The notes below the pieces were generated by a model. That model worked only from the letters and a program-made list of their open reading frames with translations. It was not told the origin of the DNA and did not search any database. Both the position numbers and the translations under genes were made by a program. A DNA stretch of 64,000 nt from Dehalococcoidia bacterium (lineage in GTDB: Bacteria; Chloroflexota; Dehalococcoidia; Lucifugimonadales; UBA3495), in assembly GCA_022827095.1 (NCBI GenBank), contig JAJDTP010000017.1, positions 1 through 64,000 on the forward strand, written 5' to 3'. The stretch's first letter is position 1; each line of letters starts with the position of its first letter. Shown here one piece after another: positions 24,903 to 33,258 of this stretch.

Positions 24903-25697
24903 CTAGAAGTGGACGCCCCGCCCGGCGCCGCCATCCACGGCTATGGTCTGCCCGGTGATGGCAGATGCCAGATCTGAGCAGAGGAACGCCGCGAGGTTGG
25001 CGATGTCGTCCGGTTCGATCATGCGGCCAATGGGGATCTCGGCAACTGATTCTTCCAGTTCCGCCTGAGATGTGGTGTTGTTCCGGGCGGCGCGCTCGGC
25101 GACCAGGCCCATGTAGCGCTCCGTTCGGGTGCTGCCCGGGTGGATGCAATTGACGAGGATGCCGTCCGCCGCCACGTCGTCCGACAGGGCCTTGGAATAG
25201 TTGGACATCGCTGAGTTGGTGACGCCGGATCCCGGGTTGGTCGGGCTGGAGTTCCGCGCCGCCATGCCGCCTATATTGATGATGCGCCCACCGCCGGACG
25301 CGATCATGTGCGGCACGCACTCGCGCGCGCACCGGATGTATCCCATCACCTTGGTGGTGATGTGGTTCAGTATCACGTCGTCAGGAATTTGGCTGGCGCG
25401 GTCGCTGGTGCTGTTCACCGCGTTGTTGATCAGGATGTCGAGCCGGCCCAGCCCGTTGACCGTTTCACCCACCAGGTTGACTATGTCATCGGGCACCGTC
25501 ATATCGGCGCGGATGGCTATGACACGCGCGCCGGTGGCGTCACCGATTTCGGCGGCGGCCGCCCGCAGGTCATCCTCTCCCCGGGCGCAGATAGCGACGG
25601 AGCAACCGTCCCTGGCCAGCGCGTAAGCGATGGATTTGCCGATGCCCTTGCTCCCGCCGGTAACCAGCGCGGCCTTGCCTTCCAGTCCTGGCAGCAT
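24903..25697 (-). CDS. Short-chain dehydrogenase/reductase with divergent active site
   Basis: 264 aa Rossmann-fold SDR. TGGSKGIGKSIAYAL is the cofactor loop, NNAVNS the NAG-equivalent, and the C-terminal PDDIANLAAFLCSDLASAITGQTIAVDGG is typical of the family. The catalytic region is unusual: INIGGMAAR lacks the usual Ser, and NYSKALSDD has Tyr two rather than four residues before Lys. It may be a divergent reductase or non-catalytic. AGGAG precedes the ATG. Substrate unknown. Confidence 0.85.
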   Translation of the reverse strand: MLPGLEGKAALVTGGSKGIGKSIAYALARDGCSVAICARGEDDLRAAAAEIGDATGARVIAIRADMTVPDDIVNLVGETVNGLGRLDILINNAVNSTSDRASQIPDDVILNHITTKVMGYIRCARECVPHMIASGGGRIINIGGMAARNSSPTNPGSGVTNSAMSNYSKALSDDVAADGILVNCIHPGSTRTERYMGLVAERAARNNTTSQAELEESVAEIPIGRMIEPDDIANLAAFLCSDLASAITGQTIAVDGGAGRGVHF

Positions 25698-25749
25698 GAT
25701 TCACTCCTGTAGTCGATCGTGTTGGTTGGCTCGTCGTGGCGCTGGCGGA

Positions 25750-25755
25750 ATTATA
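25750..25755 (-). promoter_or_regulatory. Possible -10 box for the SDR gene
   Basis: TATAAT on the minus strand, 53 bp upstream of the SDR start. No convincing -35 element. Confidence 0.3.
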
Positions 25756-25821
25756 GAGCCTGGCGGCGTTATGGCCCCGCCCCGGAAGTGATCTTTCATG
25801 CTCACCCGTGCCAAATTGTTT

Positions 25822-25951
25822 TTTACATCGATAAACAGGATGGACAGGATTTGATTGATTGCTGGAAACGCCCCGCACTCTGGACGGCGCCATAAGCAGA
25901 GCGGCGAGCCTTCGTTGTCGGCATCCTATTCATCCTGTTCAGCGATGTAAA
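25822..25951. repeat. Repeat family C element with inverted ends
   Basis: 130 bp. The left arm TTTACATCGATAAACAGGAT and the right arm ATCCTGTTCAGCGATGTAAA form a long imperfect inverted pair. Half copies occur near 22619 and 48597. No coding content. Confidence 0.65.
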
Positions 25952-25969
25952 TTTGCTCCCCTCGTCGTC

Positions 25970-25987
25970 AAACTGGGTACGCATGAG
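25970..25987. repeat. Solo right end of repeat family A
   Basis: AAACTGGGTACGCATGAG stands alone, directly before the 3' end of the MmgE/PrpD gene and after the family C element. Confidence 0.6.
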
Positions 25988-25992
25988 ATCTT

Positions 25993-27405
25993 TCATGGCG
26001 TGGCTGCGGCAATCAGATCGCTCACGTCGGCGGCGCCGGGGACGTCGCCCACCGCTGCGACCGTGGCCTCCAGCTTTTCGGCGGGCCAGGTGATCTGCGG
26101 GAACAGTGGCCGGAGCCGTTCCACCTCGGTGTCCAGGCCCCATTCCAGCTCGTTGCCCTGGTATTCGCCACGGTACACGTTTCCGCCGGCCATATCGATG
26201 GTGATGCGCGGAGCAAAGGCCGGCCGATCCTTGTGGCCGACGATCTGGACCTTGTGCATCAGGGAGAGCACGGCGTCGTGGTTTTCGGCAGAGGCGGTGT
26301 CGGAATCGTCGCCCGGATCGATGCGGGTGCGCAGCGGCGGATAGCTGCCGTTCACGGCCACGTAGGCGGCGAAGTAGTGGGTGCTGCCCACGATGGCCTG
26401 ACCACGGGACGGGTTGGGGAAAGCCGGCGACGGGTAGAGCGTCTCGAGCCAGTTCATGTCGATTGTGATGCGCTCGATTTCGTCCAAAGCCAGCTGGTGG
26501 GAGCGCCTGATGTCTGTCATCAGGTCGATCACCGGGCAGTTGTAACCGGCCGTGGGATACATTTTGAGCACGGTGTGCAGCAGTTCCCAGCGAGCTCCCA
26601 ACCCTGCGGCCACTGGCTCGAATGTCACCTGCTGGGGGCCGGTGAACACGTAGGAAAGCTCGCCCTGGTTGTTGCCCGTAAAGGCGTTGTAGAAGCCGGC
26701 CGGCCCTTCGAGGGCCTCTTCCGACCCTCGGACGTCCTCGCGGGCCAGCAGGGCGGCCATGATGCCGCTGCGGGTAGCCTGGGGCTCGTGGAACATCATC
26801 TCCCGGCCTCCGGAGCGAGGCCCTTCGTTGGTTCCCGCCGTGAAGGTGCAGGCCAGAGCGATGGCGGTGACCATCTGATCCTCGGTGAGCCCGAGCAGCT
26901 TGCCGGTAGCGACCGCGGCTCCGAGGGTTCCGTAGATGGGGCTGGATCGAAACCCCCGGGCCTGGGTGGAAGCGATGAAGTCGCCGGCGATGCGCGATTC
27001 GACCTCGTATCCGGCGGCCATGGCGGTGATGAGCTGCGCTCCGGTGGCGCTGCCCAGCTGGGCGGAGGCCAGCGCCGCAGGAATTATGCACGGGCCGGGG
27101 TGGGTTAGCATCCGGTAGGAATCTGCCTGGTTGGTAGCATGCATCAGCTTGCTGTTGGCGAAGGCTGCTCCGCAGCGGGTGGCGCGGCCGCCCGAGGCCA
27201 GGATGCTGGCGCCGTGGGCTGAGGCTTCTTCGGCCAAAGCCAGGTCCACCGCAGCCTTACCGTGATGGGTTTCGGCGCCGATGATGGCCACCACGGTGGC
27301 GTGGAGCAGGGAGGTCTGCATCTTGTCGACCACGGCCGGCGGCAGGTCGGCGGCGTCCAGGTTGACGGCCCAGCGGGCGAGCTGGCGGGAAAGGGAGTCG
27401 GGCAT
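25993..27405 (-). CDS. MmgE/PrpD-family protein
   Basis: 470 aa. The all-helical N-terminal domain has HGKAAVDLALAEEA, NSKLMHATNQADSYRMLTHPG and GYEVESRIAG, followed by TAGYNCPVIDL and a smaller alpha/beta C-terminal domain. This is the family of 2-methylcitrate dehydratase and cis-aconitate decarboxylase; in Chloroflexota many members are of unknown substrate. GGAG lies upstream of ATG 27405, and the frame before it does not match the family. No methylcitrate cycle partner genes are adjacent. Confidence 0.85.
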   Translation of the reverse strand: MPDSLSRQLARWAVNLDAADLPPAVVDKMQTSLLHATVVAIIGAETHHGKAAVDLALAEEASAHGASILASGGRATRCGAAFANSKLMHATNQADSYRMLTHPGPCIIPAALASAQLGSATGAQLITAMAAGYEVESRIAGDFIASTQARGFRSSPIYGTLGAAVATGKLLGLTEDQMVTAIALACTFTAGTNEGPRSGGREMMFHEPQATRSGIMAALLAREDVRGSEEALEGPAGFYNAFTGNNQGELSYVFTGPQQVTFEPVAAGLGARWELLHTVLKMYPTAGYNCPVIDLMTDIRRSHQLALDEIERITIDMNWLETLYPSPAFPNPSRGQAIVGSTHYFAAYVAVNGSYPPLRTRIDPGDDSDTASAENHDAVLSLMHKVQIVGHKDRPAFAPRITIDMAGGNVYRGEYQGNELEWGLDTEVERLRPLFPQITWPAEKLEATVAAVGDVPGAADVSDLIAAATP

Positions 27406-27488
27406 GGGTGAGTCTCCAGGACAGGTACGACACGTTAGCAATCGCTCAGGTGGCTTGGATGGGCACGATAGCGGTGATGCGCAACGTG

Positions 27489-27950
27489 TTACAAATCTCG
27501 CAGATGCGTGAAGTTGATTGCGCTTTCAGGATCTGCTGAAGCAGCTGCCAGATACAGGTCCAGATCCACCGTAACCAGCGGATGCTCGGCCGTTGCGACT
27601 TCCAATAGAGCCCCATCGGTCAATCCAAGCCGCGTGAAAGCCTGATTGTGCGAGGCCTCAGTGCTGGCAACTACGACTTCCTCCGTGTGTTCGATCAAGA
27701 ATCTCAGGCCTTCGAAAAAGACAGAGCGTTCCGGTTCGCGGTGTTGGCCGAGAAGGTTTGACGTTTCTGTGAGCGTGTTCGGCGTGACCAGTACTCGCGG
27801 TACTTGACCAATCAGATCGAGAAGAATCTGGTAGTCATCTGCCGTGAATGCGCGAAGACGGCGGTGCCTGGAGATGGCCTCTCGATTGACGCTGCCCACA
27901 ACGAGCAGGAGAAGAAGGTTGGCGTCAATGAAATAACCCAATGCAGGCAT
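27489..27950 (-). CDS. PIN-domain protein (putative toxin)
   Basis: 153 aa. FIDANLLLLLVVG gives the first PIN acidic site, LTETSNLL the second, and LTDGALLEVA with VTVDLDLYLAA the C-terminal sites. It is predicted to be a metal-dependent RNase. It starts directly after the stop of the preceding gene (TGAATG), which makes a two-gene unit with the 94-aa protein. Confidence 0.75.
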   Translation of the reverse strand: MPALGYFIDANLLLLLVVGSVNREAISRHRRLRAFTADDYQILLDLIGQVPRVLVTPNTLTETSNLLGQHREPERSVFFEGLRFLIEHTEEVVVASTEASHNQAFTRLGLTDGALLEVATAEHPLVTVDLDLYLAAASADPESAINFTHLRDL

Positions 27951-28235
27951 TCAGTCACTTCTTGCAGCCAGCAATCGGTCCTTGAGGGATATCACGCTGC
28001 CGTTCTGGTCGTTGACACGTACGATCTTGTAGCTGCGGTCCGGACGCACTCCGGCCAAAGCAGCAGGCAAGCCGGACTTCTGATCCCATGGACGCGAGAA
28101 CCCTATCGTGATTTCCCAGCTGCCGGAAATCTCGTCGAAAACAACCTCTTCCAGGCCGATGTTGGAAATCTCCTCGTCGGCGAAAAGATCGACCAGATAA
28201 GCTTTGGCCGCGTTTGCGGCCTCCTTTACGTCCAT
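27951..28235 (-). CDS. Small partner protein of PIN gene
   Basis: 94 aa: an N-terminal helix (KEAANAAKAYLVDLF), then a beta-rich part (SWEITIGFSRPWDQ, SYKIVRVNDQNGSVISLKDRLL). It has no resemblance to classical DNA-binding antitoxins. Because it is co-translated directly upstream of a PIN gene, it may be a non-canonical antitoxin. That role is inferred from gene order only. Confidence 0.6.
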   Translation of the reverse strand: MDVKEAANAAKAYLVDLFADEEISNIGLEEVVFDEISGSWEITIGFSRPWDQKSGLPAALAGVRPDRSYKIVRVNDQNGSVISLKDRLLAARSD

Positions 28236-28361
28236 GATTGTCTTCGTTGCCCTTGCACTGGCTTTCGCTGACCATACAGTTTATCAGGTCTTGCCGCTGG
28301 ATTTGCCAGGCGTCATGGCATGATGCGTTTTGGAGGCCGGGGAATTGTCGCCGGCTACCGC

Positions 28362-29075
28362 TCAGTCCAGGTCGCGGATGTAGGCGCGGAAGATGACCTT
28401 GCTGACCGCCAGCGTAAGGACGGCGGCGATGAACAGCATCACCAGCGTGAATTCCAGGCTCTGCAGAGCGAAACCCAGGCCGGTGGCCGCCGCCGGAGGG
28501 TGCTCGGTGTCCGTGATCGACATCAGCAGGATCACCACGCCCAGGGTCATGGCCGCCGCGATGTCGGCGGCCCAGTGGTGTGCGCTATCGGGTACCGGGA
28601 CCCAGCCGGCGTGGAACAACGCGAATGAGGTCAGCGCGCCCACCGTCAACCCGAGGACGTGCCCTCCCACCAGGTGCCGCAGCGCCGCGCTGCTGGAGTT
28701 GGGATGCACGAAAACGATAACTGCGCTGGAGCCCAGGCCGGCGGCCAGAACCGCGTCGGCCAGGGAATCCACCATCAGCATGACGATGAGCATTACCACC
28801 GCCGCCAGCGCCGACTGCCACAGGTAGCGGGTTTTGAGCCGGAAGAACTGTACATTGTACAGTTCAATGAAGAGGGGCAGGTGGTAGCGGCGGCTCACCC
28901 GCCGGGGCATCAACTGCAACTCGCCACGGGAAAGCAGGCGATCCAGGAACCCGGTCGAGTGGCGTTCGCGGCGCTCACGGGCGCGACGGCGCGCTTGAGC
29001 GTGCGCTCTTCTTCTCCGCCGTGACGCCTCACCCCTCGCGATGTCACCAGATCCCGACCTGGCGCGGTTTGCCAT
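28362..29075 (-). CDS. HPP-family integral membrane protein
   Basis: 237 aa. A long Arg-rich cytoplasmic N-terminus (about residues 18-40) precedes four or more helices with the HPP-family landmarks GLGSSAVIVFVHPNSS and TEHPPAAATGLG. HPP proteins have been linked to nitrite transport in plastids and cyanobacteria; here the substrate is unknown. The start is uncertain: an ATG at 28910 would remove the Arg-rich region. It is the gene downstream of the alpha/beta hydrolase on the minus strand, 12 bp away. Confidence 0.8.
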   Translation of the reverse strand: MANRARSGSGDIARGEASRRRRRAHAQARRRARERRERHSTGFLDRLLSRGELQLMPRRVSRRYHLPLFIELYNVQFFRLKTRYLWQSALAAVVMLIVMLMVDSLADAVLAAGLGSSAVIVFVHPNSSSAALRHLVGGHVLGLTVGALTSFALFHAGWVPVPDSAHHWAADIAAAMTLGVVILLMSITDTEHPPAAATGLGFALQSLEFTLVMLFIAAVLTLAVSKVIFRAYIRDLD

Positions 29076-29087
29076 AGGGCGGCGGCG

Positions 29088-29882
29088 TTATGCGAGACTG
29101 CGGGCGAAGTCCAGCCAGACCCGGGCGCAGGGCACGGGCAGGATGTGTTGGACGAAGCCGGACACGCCCGGGAACACCACGGCGCGCCCGTTGGGGAAAA
29201 CGTCGGCAGCGCCGCGGAAATCGCCGAGCACCTCCTCGCGAAGAGCGGCTGCTGCGATGATCAACACCGGCGTCTGCACGTCCTTCAGCAGTGGCCGCAG
29301 GTCGCCGGATGCCTGGGCCTGGAAACCCGCCACCACGTGGGGCGTGGTCGCCTTCATTTGCTCGGCGTACCAGCGGGTGTAGGCCGGATCCACGATCTGC
29401 GGATCCAACCGGCGGCCGATGCTGCCTTCCACCCACGCGCCGATACCCTCGTTTTCAATCTGCACTGCCGATTCGGCATGGTGGGCGTCGTTGAAACTGG
29501 TGGGGGAGGTGCAGGCGGTCAGGGAGAGGAGCCGCTCCTGGTGCATGGTGGCGTAGCGCATGGAGATGCTGCCGCCCACGGTCTCGCCGATGAGGTGGAA
29601 CTTTTCCAACCCCAGCTTGTCAGCGAACTCAGCCAGGTCCTTGGCGAAGTTGTCCACCGACCACGGGTAGCCCGGCTCAGGCACGTCCGAATGGCCCATG
29701 CCCCGCATGTCGAACCGGATCACCCGGTAGTGTCGCGCCACGATGGGAACCCAGCCGAACCAAAGCTTGTGGTTCTTGGCCATGCCGTGGTGCATCACCA
29801 CAGTTTCCGGTTCCGTCCACGGGTCGGTGAAGTCGTCGATGGTGTAGAACAGCTCACAGCCGTCGTCCAGGCGCAGTTTCAT
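29088..29882 (-). CDS. Alpha/beta hydrolase with atypical nucleophile elbow
   Basis: 264 aa with the standard fold: oxyanion strand MHHGMAKNHKLW, VIRFDMRGMGHSDVP, and the elbow IGETVGGSISMRYA. The usual G-x-S-x-G is G-E-T-V-G, so the nucleophile Ser is replaced by Thr, or the protein is not a standard hydrolase. AGGA lies close to the ATG. It precedes the HPP gene and may share its transcript. Substrate unknown. Confidence 0.82.
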   Translation of the reverse strand: MKLRLDDGCELFYTIDDFTDPWTEPETVVMHHGMAKNHKLWFGWVPIVARHYRVIRFDMRGMGHSDVPEPGYPWSVDNFAKDLAEFADKLGLEKFHLIGETVGGSISMRYATMHQERLLSLTACTSPTSFNDAHHAESAVQIENEGIGAWVEGSIGRRLDPQIVDPAYTRWYAEQMKATTPHVVAGFQAQASGDLRPLLKDVQTPVLIIAAAALREEVLGDFRGAADVFPNGRAVVFPGVSGFVQHILPVPCARVWLDFARSLA

Positions 29883-29995
29883 CTTATTCCTGCTGACCTC
29901 CGTGCTGGCGGGTACCGGTCCCTTTCCAACTGATGAGCGCGAGGGCGTCGCCTCGCGCTATCGATGATGTTTGTGCTCCTCGCGTTAGCCCGAGG

Positions 29996-30787
29996 CTACT
30001 CGATTTCGAGCTCGTTGAACACGGAGCGGGCGATCCGCATGGCGGTTCGCGCGTTGATGTAGCCGCCGTACATGGACAGGTGGATGAAGATTTCCATCAG
30101 CTCCGTGGGGGTCATTCCCACGCCGATTGCGCCACGAATGCGGCGTCTCATCTGGTTGTCGTACACGCCCATGCTGGTGAGCGCCGAGAGCGAGACAATG
30201 GCCCGGTCCTTGTCGTCCAACAACGACCGGCTGTAAATCGCGCCCCAGTTGTACTCGTCTACGATCCGCTCCAGTTGTCCTTCCGGAGAATCGGCTTCAA
30301 AACCAGTCGGAGTATTGCCCATGTGATGGCGGTGTAGTTCCTGGCCTAGGGCGTACAATTCATCCGGGTGCTGGTTGGTGTCATATTCCAGGGCCGGCGC
30401 GCATTCGATGCCCAATTCTTCGTAGATTTCCTTGGTCAATCGCAAAGCCGATTCCACCGCCGGCACGCCGATGTAGAAGGTAGACTGCACGAAGACTTCC
30501 ACTACCTGTTGCGGCGTGAGGCCCACATTCAAGCCGCGCACGATGTGGCGACGCATCAGGTTCATTTCTCCCTGCGTCACCAGCGCCGCGATGGTGGCCA
30601 TGCAGCGCTGCCTCAGATCCAGGCCGGGACGACGCCAGATGGTCCCGAAAAGGGCTTCGTCAATGATGCGCTTCAGGTCGGGCGCCAGTTGGTCGACGCC
30701 GGGCAAGGCATAGTGGGACACATCGCCGGCGGCCATTTGTCCACGCATGTCCTGGCCGGCTTCATAGCGGTCATTGAGGGAAGTCAA
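29996..30787 (-). CDS. Two-domain carboxymuconolactone decarboxylase-like protein
   Basis: 263 aa made of two CMD/AhpD-type helical domains in tandem. Domain 1 (about residues 35-130) has RPGLDLRQRCMATIAALVTQG; domain 2 (about 165-260) has SLLDDKDRAIVSLSALTSMG. The AhpD CxxC pair is absent, so decarboxylase-like or lactonase-like rather than peroxidase activity is more likely. The start is TTG, with AGGAGG nine bases upstream, and an extended -10 promoter lies about 90 bp before it. Confidence 0.78.
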   Translation of the reverse strand: MTSLNDRYEAGQDMRGQMAAGDVSHYALPGVDQLAPDLKRIIDEALFGTIWRRPGLDLRQRCMATIAALVTQGEMNLMRRHIVRGLNVGLTPQQVVEVFVQSTFYIGVPAVESALRLTKEIYEELGIECAPALEYDTNQHPDELYALGQELHRHHMGNTPTGFEADSPEGQLERIVDEYNWGAIYSRSLLDDKDRAIVSLSALTSMGVYDNQMRRRIRGAIGVGMTPTELMEIFIHLSMYGGYINARTAMRIARSVFNELEIE

Positions 30788-30875
30788 GGCTGTATTCCTC
30801 CTCGCGAAAAGCAGCTATCTTGAAGTGGAGGCAACGATGGAACTGCGGCGCAGGCGCAGACCGTCAAGCGGTGGA

Positions 30876-30884
30876 ATTATAGCA
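30876..30884 (-). promoter_or_regulatory. Extended -10 promoter for the CMD gene
   Basis: TGCTATAAT on the minus strand (TGn plus a perfect -10). The -35 region is poor, as often for extended -10 promoters. Transcription would start about 80 nt before the TTG start codon. Confidence 0.5.
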
Positions 30885-30914
30885 TAGGGGCGTTTTGCTC
30901 CCACCCCGTACGAG

Positions 30915-31859
30915 TCAGTCAACTTGCCGCATCACGTCGCCGGCAAACCAGTCCAACCGCTCCAGGGCCTGATTGAGGTCGCTGCCGCGGATATCAAAAA
31001 TGATGTGGGAGACACCAACCTCGGAATAGGTATGGACATCCTCTAGGATGGCGTCGGTGGAACCGGAGAACCGTCGGCGCGGGCCCGTCTGCATCGTGCC
31101 CGGGTCGTACAGCGGGGCCTTCATGGACACCTGTATCTCAGAGGGGTCGCGGCCGGCCTGCTCGGCGAACCGGTTGAGAGTCACCAGGTCTCCCGCCAGT
31201 TCCTCCGGCTCCAGTGTTGCCGCCGGTATCGTGCCCACCGGATGCCAGCCGTCTCCGATGGTGGCGGCGCGACGGATTGCAGGACGGCTCTGGCCGCCTA
31301 CCCATATGGGAGGATGGGGCTTTTGCACCGGCTTGGGCAGGAACTGTATGCCCGAGAACTGGACGTATTTTCCGTCGAACTCGGGATTCGGGCTAGTCCA
31401 CAGCTCCTTGTAGGCGTTCAGGTACTCGTCGGTCACCGCGCCCCGCTCGGCGAAGGGCGGCGTGCCCAGAGCCTCGAATTCCTCTTCCATCCAGCCCACT
31501 CCGACGCCCAGGATGAGCCGGCCCTGGGAGAGTACGTCCAGCGTGGCCAGGATCTTGGCCGCCAGGATGGGCGGGCGGTAGGGGACGATCATCACGCTGG
31601 GCACCATCCGGATGTTTTCCGTGACGCCGGCTAGGAAGGTGAGCAGGGTCAGTTGCTCGAAATACTCTCCGCTCTCGCCGGTGGGGAACTCGCCGCCCAC
31701 GGTGTAGGGATAAGGCGAGTCGATCCGGCTGGGAACCAGCACGTGGTCACCGGCCACCATGCAGTAGAACCCCAGACGGTCGCCGGTTTGGGCGATCTGG
31801 GCCAGCGGACCGGGCTGGGCGTTGGGGCCGTGATTGGGCAGGTAGAATCCGAACTGCAT
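30915..31859 (-). CDS. LLM-class flavin oxidoreductase (F420-type)
   Basis: 314 aa TIM-barrel. MQFGFYLPNHGPNAQPG, YCMVAGDHVLVP, MVPSVMIVPYRPP, GRLILGVGVGWMEEEFEALG and HPPIWVGGQSRPAIRRAA are typical of the TIGR03619-like LLM group that often uses F420. AGGAG precedes the ATG. It differs clearly from the other LLM protein at 21253, so the two are not recent duplicates. Substrate unknown. Confidence 0.88.
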   Translation of the reverse strand: MQFGFYLPNHGPNAQPGPLAQIAQTGDRLGFYCMVAGDHVLVPSRIDSPYPYTVGGEFPTGESGEYFEQLTLLTFLAGVTENIRMVPSVMIVPYRPPILAAKILATLDVLSQGRLILGVGVGWMEEEFEALGTPPFAERGAVTDEYLNAYKELWTSPNPEFDGKYVQFSGIQFLPKPVQKPHPPIWVGGQSRPAIRRAATIGDGWHPVGTIPAATLEPEELAGDLVTLNRFAEQAGRDPSEIQVSMKAPLYDPGTMQTGPRRRFSGSTDAILEDVHTYSEVGVSHIIFDIRGSDLNQALERLDWFAGDVMRQVD

Positions 31860-31895
31860 ACTCTCTCCTGGGCGAAGCGATGCCGGGAAGGTTGG

Positions 31896-32021
31896 TTACA
31901 GGCCGTTGATCTCGCAATTGCCGAAGACCAGCCAGATGATAATCATGGCGATGACCAGGCCGGTCATCACGCCAAGGGCGCATCCGCAGCCCTTCTTGAA
32001 GGAGTCGAAGAAACCGAACAT
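31896..32021 (-). CDS. 41-residue Cys-containing membrane peptide
   Basis: ATG 32021 to TAA 31896. The product begins MFGFFDSFKKGCGCALGV, continues with a single membrane helix (MTGLVIAMIIIWLVFG) and ends NCEINGL. Amphipathic head, Gly/Cys hinge and helix look like a genuine small membrane protein rather than noise. No convincing ribosome-binding site is seen. It lies between the LLM start and a divergent promoter. Function unknown. Confidence 0.5.
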   Translation of the reverse strand: MFGFFDSFKKGCGCALGVMTGLVIAMIIIWLVFGNCEINGL

Positions 32022-32084
32022 AGTGGAGCGTGTCCCGTGAACCGGCGGGGTGCCCACTTAGCGCGGTGGTTTGGCCGGCTGCCT

Positions 32085-32093
32085 TGCTATAAT
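32085..32093 (+). promoter_or_regulatory. Extended -10 promoter
   Basis: TGCTATAAT (perfect -10 with TGn) ahead of the GTG-start gene at 32127; the expected start of transcription is near 32100. The -35 region is weak. Confidence 0.5.
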
Positions 32094-32126
32094 AGCGCAG
32101 CCCGTTGAATTCACTCAACTGGAGCC

Positions 32127-32693
32127 GTGCGGAGCGGAACCATAACACAACCTGATCGCAGCGTCGGACCCGGACCAAGGACGGGCCAAAGCAGAGAATC
32201 CATTTGGGCCATTCCGCCGCGCTGGAGGTTGCCCTACATCGCACTGTATTGGGTACAATGGTTCCTGGCAATGTACGGGGTTGTGGAGTTTCTCAGCTGG
32301 CTCCACCCCGATCACAGCGGAGGCGAAGTGGCGGAAGCGGCGTTGGCGCACATTCCTGCCGTCACGGCATTGGGAATTCCCGCTACGTTCACCCTGATGG
32401 AGGTCATTCAACGTCTTATGGTCACTTATGATTATCTGATGAACAAGTACGTCCGGCCGTTACAGGAGAAGCAGCGGGAGGAGGGCCGAGCTCAGGGACT
32501 GGCGGAAGGCCGTGCGGAGGGCCGCGAGGAAGGCCGGTCGGAGGGCCGCGAAGAAGGCCGGGCGGAAGCTGCGGCCGAATTCCGCCGGTTGGTCGGCGAG
32601 TGGAACCGGCGCCGGCTGGCCGCCGCCGCACGCAACGAACCATTTGACGAACCCCATCCGCTGCTCGAAAATGGCGATACGCAAAACGGCTAG
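32127..32693 (+). CDS. Membrane protein with EGR-repeat charged tail
   Basis: 188 aa from GTG 32127. After a polar N-terminus there are two predicted helices (YIALYWVQWFLAMYGVVEFL and VTALGIPATFTLMEVIQ), then a highly charged stretch of tandem EGR/EGREEGR units (about residues 118-150) likely to form a long helix or coiled coil, and a basic end. The repeats are imperfect 12-bp units at DNA level. Function unknown. It precedes the GlcG-like gene by 61 bp and may share its promoter. Confidence 0.65.
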   Translation: MRSGTITQPDRSVGPGPRTGQSRESIWAIPPRWRLPYIALYWVQWFLAMYGVVEFLSWLHPDHSGGEVAEAALAHIPAVTALGIPATFTLMEVIQRLMVTYDYLMNKYVRPLQEKQREEGRAQGLAEGRAEGREEGRSEGREEGRAEAAAEFRRLVGEWNRRRLAAAARNEPFDEPHPLLENGDTQNG

Positions 32694-32754
32694 CGATGGC
32701 TCGCAACCGTACAGCTCAGCACAAGACGATTCACTCACAAGGAGACTAGCAACC

Positions 32755-33174
32755 ATGCCTAACATCACCCTCGACCAGGCGGAAGCAGTATTGGCTGGCG
32801 CGAAAACCGCCGCCCTGGAACTCGGTAAAGCGTTCAGTTTCTCGGTGGTGGACGCCCGCGGCGACCTGATTACGATGTGCAAGATGGACGGCTCCGCCTG
32901 GCGGACACCGTACGTGTCCCGCGGCAAGGCCCGGGCGTCGGCCTGCTTCGGAGAGCCCAGCGGAGACCTTACCGAGCGGTCCACCACGCCCATCATGCGG
33001 GCGGTAATGGAAGTGGAACGCGGCGAGTTCGTGCCCGGACAGGGCGCGCTCCCCATCTACATGAACGGTGAACTGATCGGAGCCGTCGGCGGCAGCGGCG
33101 GCACGGCCCAGGAGGACGAGGACTGCTCCCGGGCTGGGATCTCCCGCCTGTCCGGTGCCAGCGCCAGCCGTTAG
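32755..33174 (+). CDS. GlcG/HbpS-family heme-binding-like protein (DUF336)
   Basis: 139 aa. ITLDQAEAVLAGAKTAA, FSVVDARGDLITMCKMDG, FVPGQGALPIYMNGELIGAVGGSGGTAQEDEDCS are the hallmarks of the DUF336 family. Members include GlcG of glycolate clusters and HbpS, a heme-binding sensor component. AAGGAG precedes the ATG at 32755. A strong stem-loop follows. No glycolate oxidase genes are near, so the specific role is open. Confidence 0.85.
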   Translation: MPNITLDQAEAVLAGAKTAALELGKAFSFSVVDARGDLITMCKMDGSAWRTPYVSRGKARASACFGEPSGDLTERSTTPIMRAVMEVERGEFVPGQGALPIYMNGELIGAVGGSGGTAQEDEDCSRAGISRLSGASASR

Positions 33175-33202
33175 CTTTTTCCTGCACGGCAGCCACAAAG
33201 CG

Positions 33203-33230
33203 ATGCCCCGCTCCATTTGGAGCGGGGCAT
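33203..33230. terminator. Bidirectional-type stem-loop between convergent genes
   Basis: ATGCCCCGCTCC, loop ATTT, GGAGCGGGGCAT: a 12-bp perfect stem. The T-tract is short on the plus strand (TTCT). It lies between the GlcG-like gene and the convergent monooxygenase-like gene. Confidence 0.7.
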
Positions 33231-33258
33231 TCTGGTGAGCACTGCGTGCGATGCCGGG

